Below are positions 17,562-27,436 of a stretch of DNA of 64,000 bases, in pieces. The notes below the pieces were generated by a model. That model had not been told where the DNA came from and ran no database searches. It worked only from the letters and a program-made list of their open reading frames with translations. Origin of the DNA: Burkholderia ambifaria AMMD (GTDB lineage Bacteria > Pseudomonadota > Gammaproteobacteria > Burkholderiales > Burkholderiaceae). Positions within the stretch are counted from its first letter, which is position 1. Each line of letters begins with the position of its first letter. The translations under genes were made by a program, and so were the position numbers. Location: positions 2,108,001-2,172,000 of the forward strand of contig NC_008390.1 in assembly GCF_000203915.1 (NCBI RefSeq), written 5' to 3'.

Positions 17562-18272
17562 TCAGGAAGCGTTCGTGCCGCGCGCGAGGATCGCTTCGGC
17601 GAGCGCGAAATCTTCGGGGTATGTGACCTTGAAGTTGCGCAGGCTGCCCTGCACGACGCGCGGGGTATGGCCGGCCCATTCGATCGCGCTGGCCTCGTCG
17701 GTCAGGTCGTGCCCTTCCCGCTGCGCGCGCAGGATCGCGTCGCGCAGCATGCCGATGCGGAACATCTGCGGCGTCTGCGCCTGCCACAGCGCGTCGCGCG
17801 ACTCGGTGCGGGCGATCGCGTCGCCGCCGGCCGGCACGCGCTTGAGCGTATCGGCCACGGGCAGCGCGACGATGCCGCCGACCGGATCGTCCTTCAGCGC
17901 CGCGACCAGCGTGCGGATCAGCTCCGGCGTGATGCCGGGGCGCGCGGCGTCGTGCACGAGCACCCAGTCCTGGTCGGTCGCGCCGAATTCGCCCAGCCCC
18001 AGCAGCCCGTTCAGCACCGACGCCTGCCGCGAGCCGCCGCCGCAGCGGCGCACCGCGAAGCGCAGGCCCGCGAAGCGGCGCGCGTCGAAGTGCGTGTCGT
18101 CGGGCGCGAGGACGACGAGCGTCTGCGCGAATTCGCTGCACGCGTCGAACGCGGCGAGCGTGTAATGCAGGAGCGCGCGGCCGGCCAGCGTGCGGTATTG
18201 CTTCGGCACGGCCGAACCGGAGCGGCTGCCCGTGCCGGCGCAAGGAATCAGGGCGAAAAGTCGGGGAGTCAC
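17562..18272 (-). CDS. ispD: 2-C-methyl-D-erythritol 4-phosphate cytidylyltransferase IspD
   Basis: A 236-residue enzyme of the same pathway that makes CDP-ME from MEP and CTP. The N-terminal nucleotide-binding loop [17 protein letters not shown] carries the catalytic Arg/Lys. VHDAARPG and DEASAIEW are conserved. It starts at a GTG (18272), back to back with mfd. ispD-ispF form a two-gene operon. Confidence 0.96.
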
Positions 18273-18379
18273 GAAGTGGAAACGCCGGAAAGATGAAATC
18301 GAGAAGCGGATTTTATAATAGGTCTTTCGTCTCGACCGGCGCGCCGCGCCGCGCCGTGCCCGCCACCCCTGCCGTCCCT

Positions 18380-21300
18380 ATGCCAGACAACGCTTCCATC
18401 CCGTTCGCCTCGCCCGTCGCCCGCGTCAAACCGGGCCAGCGGTTCGCCTTCGACGGCACGCACGGCTCCGCCGACGCACTCGCCATCGCCCGCTATCTCG
18501 CCGAGAACCGCGCCGCGGTGCCGCTCCTCGCGGTGATCTGCGCGAACGCGGTCGACGCGCAGCGGCTGTCGCAGGAACTCCGCTACTTCTCGCCCGATGC
18601 GCGCGTGCGCCTGCTGCCGGACTGGGAAACGCTGCCGTACGACACGTTCTCGCCGCACCAGGATCTCGTCTCCGAGCGGCTCGCGACGCTGCACGACCTC
18701 GGCGAGGGCCGCTGCGACATCCTGCTGGTGCCCGCGACCACCGCGCTGTACCGGATGCCGCCCGCGTCGTTCATGGCCGCGTACACCTTCGCGTTCGCGC
18801 AGGGCGAGCGGCTCGACGAGGCGAAGCTGAAGGCGCAGCTCACGCTGGCCGGCTACGAACACGTGAGCCAGGTCGTGCGGCCCGGCGAATACTGCGTGCG
18901 CGGCTCGCTGATCGACCTGTACCCGATGGGCTCGCCGCTGCCGTACCGGATCGACCTGTTCGACGACCAGGTCGACTCGATCCGCGCGTTCGATCCCGAT
19001 ACGCAGCGCAGCCTCTACCCGGTTCGCGAAGTGCGCCTGTTGCCCGGCCGCGAGTTTCCGTTCGACGAAGCCGCGCGCACGGCCTTTCGCAGCCGCTGGC
19101 GCGAGACCTTCGAAGGCGACCCGAGCCGCGCGCCGATCTACAAGGACATCGGCAACGGCGTGCCGTCGGCCGGCATCGAGTACTACCTGCCGCTGTTCTT
19201 CGACGAGACGGCCACGCTGTTCCACTACCTGCCGCAGGACGCGCACCTCGTGTTCACCGGCGATCTCGAGGCGTCGATCCGCCGCTTCACGGCCGATACG
19301 AAGCAGCGCCACGCGTTCCTCTCGCACGACCGCGAGCGGCCGATCCTCGAGCCGCAGCGCCTGTTCCTGTCCGACGAGGATTTCTTCGCGTTCGCGAAGC
19401 CGTTCGCGCGCGTCGTGCTGCCCGCGCAGCCGGCCGGCGGCTGGGCGACGGGCCTGCCCGAGCTCACGGTCGATCGCCATGCCGACGATCCGCTCGCCGC
19501 GTTGCGCACGTTCGTCGAATCGTCGGGCAAGCGCGTGCTGCTGACGGTCGAATCGGCCGGCCGCCGCGAAACGATCCTGCAACTGCTCGCCGAGCATCAC
19601 CTGCGCCCCGCGTCGAACGACCACTTCGCGGGCTGGCTCGAAAGCGATGCGCCGTTCGCGCTCGGTGTCGCGCCGCTCGCGAGCGGCTTCGCGGTGCCGG
19701 GCGAAGGCTACGCGATCGTCACCGAAACCGAGCTGTACGGCGCGCTCGGCCGGCGCGCGGGCCGGCGCCGCCAGGAACAGGCAAGCAACGTCGACGCGAT
19801 GGTGCGCGACCTGTCGGAGCTGAAGGTCGGCGACCCGGTCGTCCATGCGCAGCACGGCATCGGCCGCTACATGGGCCTCGTGTCGATGGATCTCGGCGAA
19901 GGCGAGACCGAATTCCTGCACCTCGAATACGCGGGCGACAGCAAGCTCTACGTGCCGGTCGCCCAATTGCACGTGATCTCGCGCTACAGCGGCGCCGATC
20001 CCGACAGCGCACCGCTGCACGCGCTCGGCTCGGGCCAGTGGGAGCGCGCGAAGCGCAAGGCCGCGCAGCAGATTCGCGACACGGCGGCCGAGCTGCTGAA
20101 CCTGTACGCGCGCCGCGCGGCCCGCGAAGGCCATGCGTTCGCGCTCGATCCGCGCGACTACGTGAAGTTCGCGGAGAGCTTCGGCTTCGAGGAGACGCCC
20201 GACCAGGCCGCGGCCATCGCGGCCGTGATCGGCGACATGACGAGCGGCAAGCCGATGGACCGCCTCGTGTGCGGCGACGTCGGCTTCGGCAAGACCGAGG
20301 TCGCGCTGCGCGCCGCGTTCATCGCGGTGATGGGCGGCAAGCAGGTCGCGCTGCTGTCGCCGACCACGCTGCTCGCCGAGCAGCACACGCAGACCTTCGT
20401 CGACCGCTTCGCGGACTGGCCGGTGCGCATCGTCGAGCTGTCGCGCTTCAAGACCACGAAGGAAGTGAATGCGGCGATCGCGCAGATCAACGAAGGCACT
20501 GTCGACATCGTGATCGGCACGCACAAGCTGCTGTCGTCGGACGTGCAGTTCAAGCGCCTCGGCCTCGTGATCATCGACGAGGAACACCGCTTCGGCGTGC
20601 GCCAGAAGGAAGCGCTGAAGGCGCTGCGCGCGGAAGTCGACGTGCTGACGCTGACCGCCACGCCGATCCCGCGTACGCTCGGGATGGCGCTCGAGGGGCT
20701 GCGCGACTTCTCGGTGATCGCGACCGCGCCGCAGAAGCGGCTCGCGATCAAGACCTTCGTGCGCCGCGAGGAAGAAAGCGTGATCCGCGAGGCGATGCTG
20801 CGCGAGCTGAAACGCGGCGGCCAGGTGTACTTCCTGCACAACGAGGTCGAGACGATCGAGAACCGCAGGGCGATGCTCGAGGAACTCGTGCCCGAGGCGC
20901 GCATCGTGATCGCGCACGGCCAGATGCACGAGCGCGAACTCGAACGCGTGATGCGCGATTTCGTCGCGCAGCGCGCGAACGTGCTGCTGTGCACGACCAT
21001 CATCGAGACCGGCATCGACGTGCCGAGCGCGAACACGATCATCATGCACCGCGCGGACAAGTTCGGCCTCGCGCAGCTTCACCAGCTGCGCGGCCGCGTC
21101 GGCCGTTCGCACCACCAGGCGTATGCGTACCTGCTGGTCCACGATCCGCAGTCGCTGACCAAGCAGGCGCAGCGCCGGCTCGAGGCGATCCAGCAGATGG
21201 AGGAGCTCGGTTCGGGCTTCTATCTTGCGATGCACGACCTCGAGATCCGCGGCACCGGCGAGGTGCTCGGCGACAAGCAGTCGGGCGAGATCCACGAGAT

Positions 21301-21850
21301 CGGCTTCCAGCTGTATACCGACATGCTGAACGACGCGGTGAAGGCGCTGAAGAACGGCAAGGAGCCCGACCTCACCGCACCGCTCGCCGCCACGACGGAA
21401 ATCAACCTGCATGCGCCCGCGATCCTGCCGGCCGACTACTGCGCGGACGTGCAGGAGCGGCTGTCGCTGTACAAGCGTCTCGCGAACTGCGAGCATGGCG
21501 ACGCGATCGACGGCATCCAGGAAGAGCTGATCGACCGCTTCGGCAAGCTGCCGCCGCAGGCGCACGCGCTCGTCGAGACGCACCGGCTGCGGCTGGCCGC
21601 GAAGCCGCTCGGCATCGTCAAGATCGACGCGAGCGAGGCCGCGATCGGGCTGCAGTTCGAGCCGAACCCGCCGATCGATCCGATGCGCATCATCGACATG
21701 GTGCAGAAGCACCGGCACATCAAGCTCGCGGGCCAGGACAAGCTGCGCATCGAGACGCGCTCGCCCGATCTCGCGATCCGCGTGTCGACGATCAAGGAAA
21801 CGCTGCGCGCGCTGGCGCCGCGCGCCGACGCCGCGAGCGCGGCCCGCTGA
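18380..21850 (+). CDS. mfd: Transcription-repair coupling factor Mfd
   Basis: A 1156-residue ATP-dependent translocase that removes RNA polymerase stalled at lesions and recruits UvrA. The start is the ATG at 18380 (MPDNASIPF); an in-frame ATG at 18293 would add 29 low-complexity residues and leave only 20 bp to ispD. In order: the UvrB-like N-terminal module, the CarD-like RNAP-interaction domain (KVGDPVVHAQHGIGRYMG, about 490), the RecG-like helicase core with Walker A GDVGFGKTEVALRA and DEEH box (IIDEEHRFG), and TATPIPRTL. The C-terminal TRCF domain follows. Full length. Confidence 0.97.
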   Translation: MPDNASIPFASPVARVKPGQRFAFDGTHGSADALAIARYLAENRAAVPLLAVICANAVDAQRLSQELRYFSPDARVRLLPDWETLPYDTFSPHQDLVSERLATLHDLGEGRCDILLVPATTALYRMPPASFMAAYTFAFAQGERLDEAKLKAQLTLAGYEHVSQVVRPGEYCVRGSLIDLYPMGSPLPYRIDLFDDQVDSIRAFDPDTQRSLYPVREVRLLPGREFPFDEAARTAFRSRWRETFEGDPSRAPIYKDIGNGVPSAGIEYYLPLFFDETATLFHYLPQDAHLVFTGDLEASIRRFTADTKQRHAFLSHDRERPILEPQRLFLSDEDFFAFAKPFARVVLPAQPAGGWATGLPELTVDRHADDPLAALRTFVESSGKRVLLTVESAGRRETILQLLAEHHLRPASNDHFAGWLESDAPFALGVAPLASGFAVPGEGYAIVTETELYGALGRRAGRRRQEQASNVDAMVRDLSELKVGDPVVHAQHGIGRYMGLVSMDLGEGETEFLHLEYAGDSKLYVPVAQLHVISRYSGADPDSAPLHALGSGQWERAKRKAAQQIRDTAAELLNLYARRAAREGHAFALDPRDYVKFAESFGFEETPDQAAAIAAVIGDMTSGKPMDRLVCGDVGFGKTEVALRAAFIAVMGGKQVALLSPTTLLAEQHTQTFVDRFADWPVRIVELSRFKTTKEVNAAIAQINEGTVDIVIGTHKLLSSDVQFKRLGLVIIDEEHRFGVRQKEALKALRAEVDVLTLTATPIPRTLGMALEGLRDFSVIATAPQKRLAIKTFVRREEESVIREAMLRELKRGGQVYFLHNEVETIENRRAMLEELVPEARIVIAHGQMHERELERVMRDFVAQRANVLLCTTIIETGIDVPSANTIIMHRADKFGLAQLHQLRGRVGRSHHQAYAYLLVHDPQSLTKQAQRRLEAIQQMEELGSGFYLAMHDLEIRGTGEVLGDKQSGEIHEIGFQLYTDMLNDAVKALKNGKEPDLTAPLAATTEINLHAPAILPADYCADVQERLSLYKRLANCEHGDAIDGIQEELIDRFGKLPPQAHALVETHRLRLAAKPLGIVKIDASEAAIGLQFEPNPPIDPMRIIDMVQKHRHIKLAGQDKLRIETRSPDLAIRVSTIKETLRALAPRADAASAAR

Positions 21851-21946
21851 CCGCGCGGCCGCGATGCTGCACCGCATCGCGGCCGGCAAAGGCGGGCCGG
21901 CGCGTTTTTGAGTATGATTTTCCCATTCCTCAGACGGAGTTTTGCC

Positions 21947-23167
21947 ATGTCCACTCTCGACGCGCCGGCGCCGTCCGCCGCCGACCAAGGCGACGCTTCG
22001 CTCGTCAGCCTGCCCTGGATCAAGCAGCTGGTGTCGATGGACACGACGAGCCGCGTGCCGAACCTCGGCCTGATCGAAGCGGTGCGCGACGCGCTGGCCG
22101 CGAAGGGCATCGTGTCGACGCTCACGCACGATCCGCGCGAAGGCTGGGCCAACCTGTTCGCGACCGTGCCCGCGCACGACGGCTCGACCGACGGCGGCAT
22201 CGTGCTGTCGGGGCACACCGACGTCGTGCCGGTCGACGGCCAGCAGTGGGACAGCAACCCGTTCGCGCCGGAAATCCGCGATGGCCGCCTGTACGGCCGC
22301 GGCACCTGCGACATGAAGGGCTTCATCGGCACGGCGCTCGCGCTGCTGCCCGAGATGCAGGCGACGAAGCTCGCGAAGCCGATTCATTTCGCGCTGTCCT
22401 ACGACGAGGAAATCGGCTGCGCGGGCGCACCGCTGCTGATCGCCGATCTCGTCAAGCGCGGCGTGAAGCCGTCCGGCTGCATCGTCGGCGAGCCGACCAG
22501 CATGCGGCCGATCATCGCGCACAAGGGCATCAACGCGTACCGCTGCTGCGTGCGCGGTCACGCCGCGCACTCGTCGCTGACGCCGAAGGGCCTGAACGCG
22601 ATCGAATACGCGGCGCGCCTCATCTGCCACATCCGCGACATCGCCGAGCGCTTCCGTGCCGAAGGCCCGTTCGACGAGCTGTACGACGTACCGTTCACGA
22701 CCGCGCAGACGAGCACGATCCAGGGCGGCAACGCGATCAACACGGTGCCGGCCGAATGCCGGTTCGACTTCGAGTTTCGCAACCTGCCGACGCTCGATCC
22801 CGAGCAGATCTTCACGCGCATCGAAGCGTATGCGCAGGAAACGCTGCTGCCGCAGATGCTGCGCGAACATCCGAACGCGGCGATCGAGTTCTCGAAGATC
22901 GCGGCGGCACCCGGCCTCGACGCGACGGAACAGGCCGCGATCACGCAGCTCGTGCGCGCGCTGACGGCCGACCAGGACAAGCGCAAGGTCGCATACGGCA
23001 CCGAGGCCGGCCTGTTCGAACGCGCGGGCATCCCGAGCGTCGTATGCGGGCCCGGCAACATCGAGCAGGCGCACAAGCCGAACGAATATGTCGAGCTCGC
23101 GCAGCTCGCCGCCTGCGAGCAGTTCCTGCGCAAGTTCATCCGCAGCATGTCGGTCGACGCACACTGA
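21947..23167 (+). CDS. argE: Acetylornithine deacetylase ArgE
   Basis: A 406-residue M20-family zinc deacetylase that releases ornithine from N-acetylornithine in arginine synthesis. Motifs are SGHTDVVPVDG, GRGTCDMKGF and the catalytic DEEIGC, with the later EPTSM. The start is the ATG at 21947 with CGGAG upstream; an alternative ATG at 21914 adds a short hydrophobic tail. It lies 96 bp after mfd. Confidence 0.92.
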   Translation: MSTLDAPAPSAADQGDASLVSLPWIKQLVSMDTTSRVPNLGLIEAVRDALAAKGIVSTLTHDPREGWANLFATVPAHDGSTDGGIVLSGHTDVVPVDGQQWDSNPFAPEIRDGRLYGRGTCDMKGFIGTALALLPEMQATKLAKPIHFALSYDEEIGCAGAPLLIADLVKRGVKPSGCIVGEPTSMRPIIAHKGINAYRCCVRGHAAHSSLTPKGLNAIEYAARLICHIRDIAERFRAEGPFDELYDVPFTTAQTSTIQGGNAINTVPAECRFDFEFRNLPTLDPEQIFTRIEAYAQETLLPQMLREHPNAAIEFSKIAAAPGLDATEQAAITQLVRALTADQDKRKVAYGTEAGLFERAGIPSVVCGPGNIEQAHKPNEYVELAQLAACEQFLRKFIRSMSVDAH

Positions 23168-23229
23168 CTGCCCCCCGCCACGCCGGCCTGCGTGTGCGGG
23201 CCGGCCCCACCCCCGCTACCCGCCACGTC

Positions 23230-24249
23230 ATGTCGACTGAACAACAGGGCACCGCCCATACGACGATCGACGGCGAGCCGATTCCGACGCTCGACGAAAT
23301 CGCCGCGCAGCATTTCGCGTTGTCGCCGTGGGTCGCACGCACGCCGGTGTTCGAGCGCGCCGATCTCCCATCCCTCGAGGGCACGCACGTCAACTTCAAG
23401 TTCGAGCTGCTGCAGGCGAGCGGCAGCTTCAAGGCGCGCGGTGCGTTCACGCACCTGCTGGCACTCGACGAAGCGCGCAAGAACGCCGGCGTCACGTGCG
23501 TGTCGGCCGGCAATCATGCGGCGGCGGTCGCGTATGCGGCGATGCGGCTCGGCAGCAGCGCGAAGGTCGTGATGTTCCATACCGCGAGCCCGACGCGCAT
23601 CGCGCAGTGCAAGCAGTACCGCGCGGAAGTCGTGCTCGCCGGCAGCGCGTCGCAGGCGTTCGACGTCGTGCGGCGGATCGAAGCCGAGGAAGGCCGCTTC
23701 TTCATCCACCCGTTCAACGGTTACCACACGATTCTCGGCACCGCGACGCTCGGCTACGAATGGGCGACGCAGACGCCCGATCTCGACGCGGTGATCGTGC
23801 CGATCGGCGGCGGCGGGCTCGCGGCCGGCATGGCGACCGCGCTGCGGCTCGCGAATCCGCGCGTGCACGTGTACGGGGTCGAGCCGGAAGGCGCCGACGC
23901 GATGTGCCGCAGCTTCGCGGCGAATCACACGATCAAGATGAGCGCGATGCAGACCATCGCCGATTCGCTGATGGCGCCGCACACCGAGGAATACAGCTAC
24001 CAGCTGTGCCGGCGCCACATCGACCGCATCGTCACGGTGTCCGACGACGCGCTGCGCGCGGCGATGCTGTTCCTGTTCTCGCACCTGAAGCTGGCGGTCG
24101 AACCGGCGTGCGCGGCGGCGCTCGCGGCGCTGCTCGGGCCGCTGCGCGAGACGCTGCAGGGCAAGCGCGTCGGCGTGCTGCTGTCGGGCACGAATACCGA
24201 CCCCGCGACACTCGGCATGCATCTCGCGCACGCGAAACTGCAGCACTGA
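23230..24249 (+). CDS. PLP-dependent threonine/serine dehydratase family enzyme
   Basis: A 339-residue fold type II PLP enzyme. The Schiff-base Lys lies in ASGSFKARGA (about residue 67), the cofactor phosphate loop is IGGGGLAAG (about 196-204), and SGTNTDP is near the end. It lacks the C-terminal ACT-like regulatory domains of biosynthetic IlvA, so it is a short, catabolic or racemase-type member. It lies 62 bp downstream of argE and may be co-transcribed. Confidence 0.9.
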   Translation: MSTEQQGTAHTTIDGEPIPTLDEIAAQHFALSPWVARTPVFERADLPSLEGTHVNFKFELLQASGSFKARGAFTHLLALDEARKNAGVTCVSAGNHAAAVAYAAMRLGSSAKVVMFHTASPTRIAQCKQYRAEVVLAGSASQAFDVVRRIEAEEGRFFIHPFNGYHTILGTATLGYEWATQTPDLDAVIVPIGGGGLAAGMATALRLANPRVHVYGVEPEGADAMCRSFAANHTIKMSAMQTIADSLMAPHTEEYSYQLCRRHIDRIVTVSDDALRAAMLFLFSHLKLAVEPACAAALAALLGPLRETLQGKRVGVLLSGTNTDPATLGMHLAHAKLQH

Positions 24250-24265
24250 ACCTGCGCATGGCGCT

Positions 24266-24310
24266 GCGGGTTATCCCCAGTTTATGTTGACAGCCCTGTT
24301 GATAACCCGC
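24266..24310. repeat. Perfect 10-bp inverted repeat with 25-nt loop
   Basis: Arms GCGGGTTATC (24266-24275) and GATAACCCGC (24301-24310). It lies just downstream of the dehydratase stop. It has no T-run, so it is a possible Rho-independent-like stem or a protein-binding site rather than a classic terminator. Confidence 0.7.
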
Positions 24311-24424
24311 CGGGCAAGCACGCAAGTGGTTGAGCGCGCAGCGTTTTACAAGCGCGAAGCGTGCCGGACGCGAAATAGGCAGATGACGCCGCCGACGCAC
24401 ATGAGCTGACGCACGGCGACACGC

Positions 24425-24451
24425 AAAAAAACGGGCGCCGAAGGCGCCCGT
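24425..24451 (-). terminator. Intrinsic terminator of mrcA
   Basis: Read on the minus strand, a 9-bp perfect stem (ACGGGCGCC / GGCGCCCGT) with a 3-nt loop is followed by a run of seven T. It lies 26 bp after the mrcA stop. Confidence 0.92.
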
Positions 24452-24476
24452 CGCATGCGAAACATCCGCGTAGTAC

Positions 24477-26996
24477 TTACTTGTTCTCGAACATGTCCAT
24501 GATCTGCTGCTTCTCCTGCTGCGTGACGGGCGGCGGCGCAAGCCCGGCCGCGCCGGCCGAGCCGAGTGCGTCGTTCGCGCTGATTGCGTTCTCGGCCGGG
24601 TTGATGTCCACGCTCCCGACGAAGCCGTTGCCCGGCGTGCGATCGGCGTAGTACAGCTCGCCGTCGACCGTCGTCAGGCCGTCCGGCATCGGCATCTGCT
24701 GCTCGGGCACGCCGTTCAGCGCGGTGCGCATGTAGTTCACCCAGATCGGCAGCGCGAGCTGCGCGCCGAATTCGCGGCTGCCGAGGCTCTTCGGCTGATC
24801 GAAGCCCATCCACGCGACCGCGACGAGCGACTGCTGGTAGCCGGCGAACCAGCCGTCCTTCGCATCGTTCGTCGTACCCGTCTTGCCCTGCAGGTCGCCG
24901 CGGCCGAGCGCGTTGGTGCCCGCGCCCGTGCCGGCCGTCGCGACCGTATGCAGCAGGCTGTTCATCACGTACGCGTTGCGACCTTCGATCGTGCGCGGCG
25001 CCGTGCTGCCGGCGACCACCGGCTGCGACCGCTGCAGCGCCTGCCCGTGCGCATCGTCGACTTCGGCGATCAGGTACGGATCGACCTTGTAGCCGCCGTT
25101 CGCGAACACCGCATAGCCGGTCGCGAGCTGCAGCGGCGTGACGAGCCCCGCACCGAGCGCCATCGGCAGGTACGGCGGCGTCTTCGCCGGATCGAAGCCG
25201 AAGCGCTGCGTCACGTACTGCTGCGCGTACTGCGTGCCGATCGACGCGAGGATCCGGATCGACACGAGGTTCTTCGAACGCTGCAGGCCGGTACGCATCG
25301 ACATCGGGCCATCCGGCTGGTCGTCGTCCTTCGGCTCCCAAGCGGTGCCGCCCGGCACGCTCGGCGGGAAGTACAGCGGTGCATCGTTGATGATCGTCGC
25401 CGGTCCGAGGCCCTTGTCGAGCGACGCCGAATAAATGAACGGCTTGAACGACGAACCCGGCTGGCGCCACGCCTGCGTCACGTGGTTGAACTTGCTCTTG
25501 TTGAAGTCGAAGCCGCCGACGAGCGAGCGGATCGCCCCGTCCTGCGGCGCGATCGCGACGAGCGCGCCTTCGACCTGCGGCAGCTGCACGACCTGCCAGC
25601 CCGTCTTGCCATCCTTCAGCACGCGCACGATCGAACCGGGCTTGATCTTCAACGTGGCATTCGCGCGCTGAGTCAGCGCGCCCGACACGAAGCGCAGCCC
25701 GGCCGGGCCGATCGTCGTCGTCGCGCCGCCGACGAACTGCACCTCGACCGCATTCGGCGACGCCGCCAGCACCACCGCCGATTGCAGATCGCCATTGTCC
25801 GGATGATCGGCGAGCGCATCGTCAATCGCCTCGTCGCGCTCGTCGCCGGCCGCCGGCAGGTTGATCGAGCCTTCCGGCCCGCGATAGCCGTGGCGGCGCT
25901 CGTAATCGAGAATGCCGCGGCGCACGGCCTGGTACGCCGCTTCCTGGTCGGCCGAGTTGATCGTCGTCGTGACGGTGAGCCCGCGCGTATAGGTTTCGTC
26001 CTTGTACTGCTGGTACATCATCTGCCGCACCATCTCGGACACGTATTCGCCGTGCACCGCATACTGATTGCCCGGCGTGCGCACGCGGATCTCCTCCTTC
26101 ACCGCCTGGTCGTACTGCGGCTGCGTGATGTAGCCGATCTCGAGCATGCGCTTCAGGATGTATTCCTGACGCACCTTCGCGCGCTTCGGATTGACGACCG
26201 GGTTGTACGCGGACGGCGCCTTCGGCAGCCCCGCGAGCATCGCCGCTTCGGCGAGCGTGATGTCCTTCAGGTCCTTGCCGAAATACACGCGCGCGGCGGC
26301 CGCGAAGCCGTACGAGCGCTGGCCCAGGTAGATCTGGTTCATGTACAGCTCGAGAATCTGGTCCTTCGTCAGCGCCTTCTCGATCTTGTATGCGAGCAGC
26401 ATCTCGTAGATCTTGCGCGTGTAGGTCTTTTCACTCGACAGGAAGAAGTTGCGCGCGACCTGCATCGTGATCGTGCTCGCGCCCTGGCGCGCGCCGCCGT
26501 GCATCAGATCGGCCACGCCCGCGCGCAGGATGCCGAGGAAGTCGACGCCGCCGTGTTCGTAGAAGCGGTAGTCCTCGATCGCGAGCACGGCCTTCTTCAT
26601 CACGTCGGGAATGTCCTGGAAGCGCACGAGGCTGCGGCGCTCCTCGCCGAACTCGCCGATCAGCACGTGATCGGCGGTGAACACGCGCAACGGCACCTTC
26701 GGCTGATAGTTGGTCAGCGCATCGAGCGACGGCAGTTGCGGTGCCATCACGACGAGTGCGTAGCCGACGATCAGCGCGCCGACGACCGCGAGCGTCGCGA
26801 ACAGTCCGACGAACCACAGCGCGACGCGCGAGCCGAACGAGCGGCCACCGCCGCCCCCGCCTCCACGGCGCTGCGTACGGCGATCGTCGTCGCCGTTGTC
26901 GTCATCGGGGTAGTAGGCTCCCGACGGCGAACGGCGCAATGTGTAGTGAGGTTCGTTCCGGTCGGAAGAAGAAGACGGTCGTTTGATAATTGGCAT
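24477..26996 (-). CDS. mrcA: Penicillin-binding protein 1A (bifunctional glycosyltransferase/transpeptidase)
   Basis: An 839-residue class A PBP that polymerises and cross-links peptidoglycan. A cytoplasmic tail with a run of seven Gly (RGGGGGGGRS, about residues 45-54) precedes a single TM anchor (about 60-82). The GT51 domain has AIEDYRFYEHGG and the ASTITMQVARN-type motif. An OB-like insert follows, then the transpeptidase with SxxK serine S515 in PGSSFKPF, and QGKTGTTNDAKDGWFAGY (KTG motif). The start is the ATG at 26996. Full length, single-gene unit with its own terminator. Confidence 0.95.
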   Translation of the reverse strand: MPIIKRPSSSSDRNEPHYTLRRSPSGAYYPDDDNGDDDRRTQRRGGGGGGGRSFGSRVALWFVGLFATLAVVGALIVGYALVVMAPQLPSLDALTNYQPKVPLRVFTADHVLIGEFGEERRSLVRFQDIPDVMKKAVLAIEDYRFYEHGGVDFLGILRAGVADLMHGGARQGASTITMQVARNFFLSSEKTYTRKIYEMLLAYKIEKALTKDQILELYMNQIYLGQRSYGFAAAARVYFGKDLKDITLAEAAMLAGLPKAPSAYNPVVNPKRAKVRQEYILKRMLEIGYITQPQYDQAVKEEIRVRTPGNQYAVHGEYVSEMVRQMMYQQYKDETYTRGLTVTTTINSADQEAAYQAVRRGILDYERRHGYRGPEGSINLPAAGDERDEAIDDALADHPDNGDLQSAVVLAASPNAVEVQFVGGATTTIGPAGLRFVSGALTQRANATLKIKPGSIVRVLKDGKTGWQVVQLPQVEGALVAIAPQDGAIRSLVGGFDFNKSKFNHVTQAWRQPGSSFKPFIYSASLDKGLGPATIINDAPLYFPPSVPGGTAWEPKDDDQPDGPMSMRTGLQRSKNLVSIRILASIGTQYAQQYVTQRFGFDPAKTPPYLPMALGAGLVTPLQLATGYAVFANGGYKVDPYLIAEVDDAHGQALQRSQPVVAGSTAPRTIEGRNAYVMNSLLHTVATAGTGAGTNALGRGDLQGKTGTTNDAKDGWFAGYQQSLVAVAWMGFDQPKSLGSREFGAQLALPIWVNYMRTALNGVPEQQMPMPDGLTTVDGELYYADRTPGNGFVGSVDINPAENAISANDALGSAGAAGLAPPPVTQQEKQQIMDMFENK

Positions 26997-27436
26997 GTCG
27001 GAATGGCAGGCGGCGTGGCGCCCTCGGACGCATGCGGAAATGCAAGCGGATGAATCAGAGTGTGGTGCATCGTGGCAACTGTCACGTCGACAGACCCCGC
27101 CGCGCGGCGATCCGTTCCCGCGACGTGACAGCGCATTTTAATGAAATCGACCGGTTGACTTCGCGATTTTTTGTAAAAATTCCCGCACGGCCGTGATTTG
27201 CGGAACGTATTGGCCGCATGCTCCGCCTATCATGGACACGCGGCCCGGCGCGTGTGCCGCGGTGTTGCTTTCAAACGCGAAAGGTTCGAATACGGCACAC
27301 GCATGGCGCTTGAACTCCGGCGCTTAAGCCGTATTTAAGGAGCCGGCGGTGTAATATCCGCCGGCTCACGCGGGTCGGAACCGATTCGCGACGGGTACTG
27401 CCGCTCACGCGGCACCTTTCAACCACGGAGGATTTC
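26997..27436. other. Intergenic region between mrcA and pspA
   Basis: A 440-bp divergent intergenic region without a supported gene. A TTGACT near 27153 and AT-rich flanks (27140-27180) suggest promoter activity, but no complete pair of boxes is convincing. I did not find the GG-N10-GC pattern of a sigma54 promoter that enterobacterial pspA uses. Confidence 0.5.

Noticed and set aside
18269..23164. A very long minus-strand open frame antisense to mfd and argE
   Set aside because: GC-rich third-position shadow: Arg/Ala/Asp-rich composition, no domain, and fully antisense to two clear genes.
20038..24249. A 1403-codon plus-strand frame overlapping mfd, argE and the dehydratase
   Set aside because: Only its last 340 codons (from 23230) are a real gene. 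The rest is out-of-frame Arg-rich sequence inside mfd and argE.
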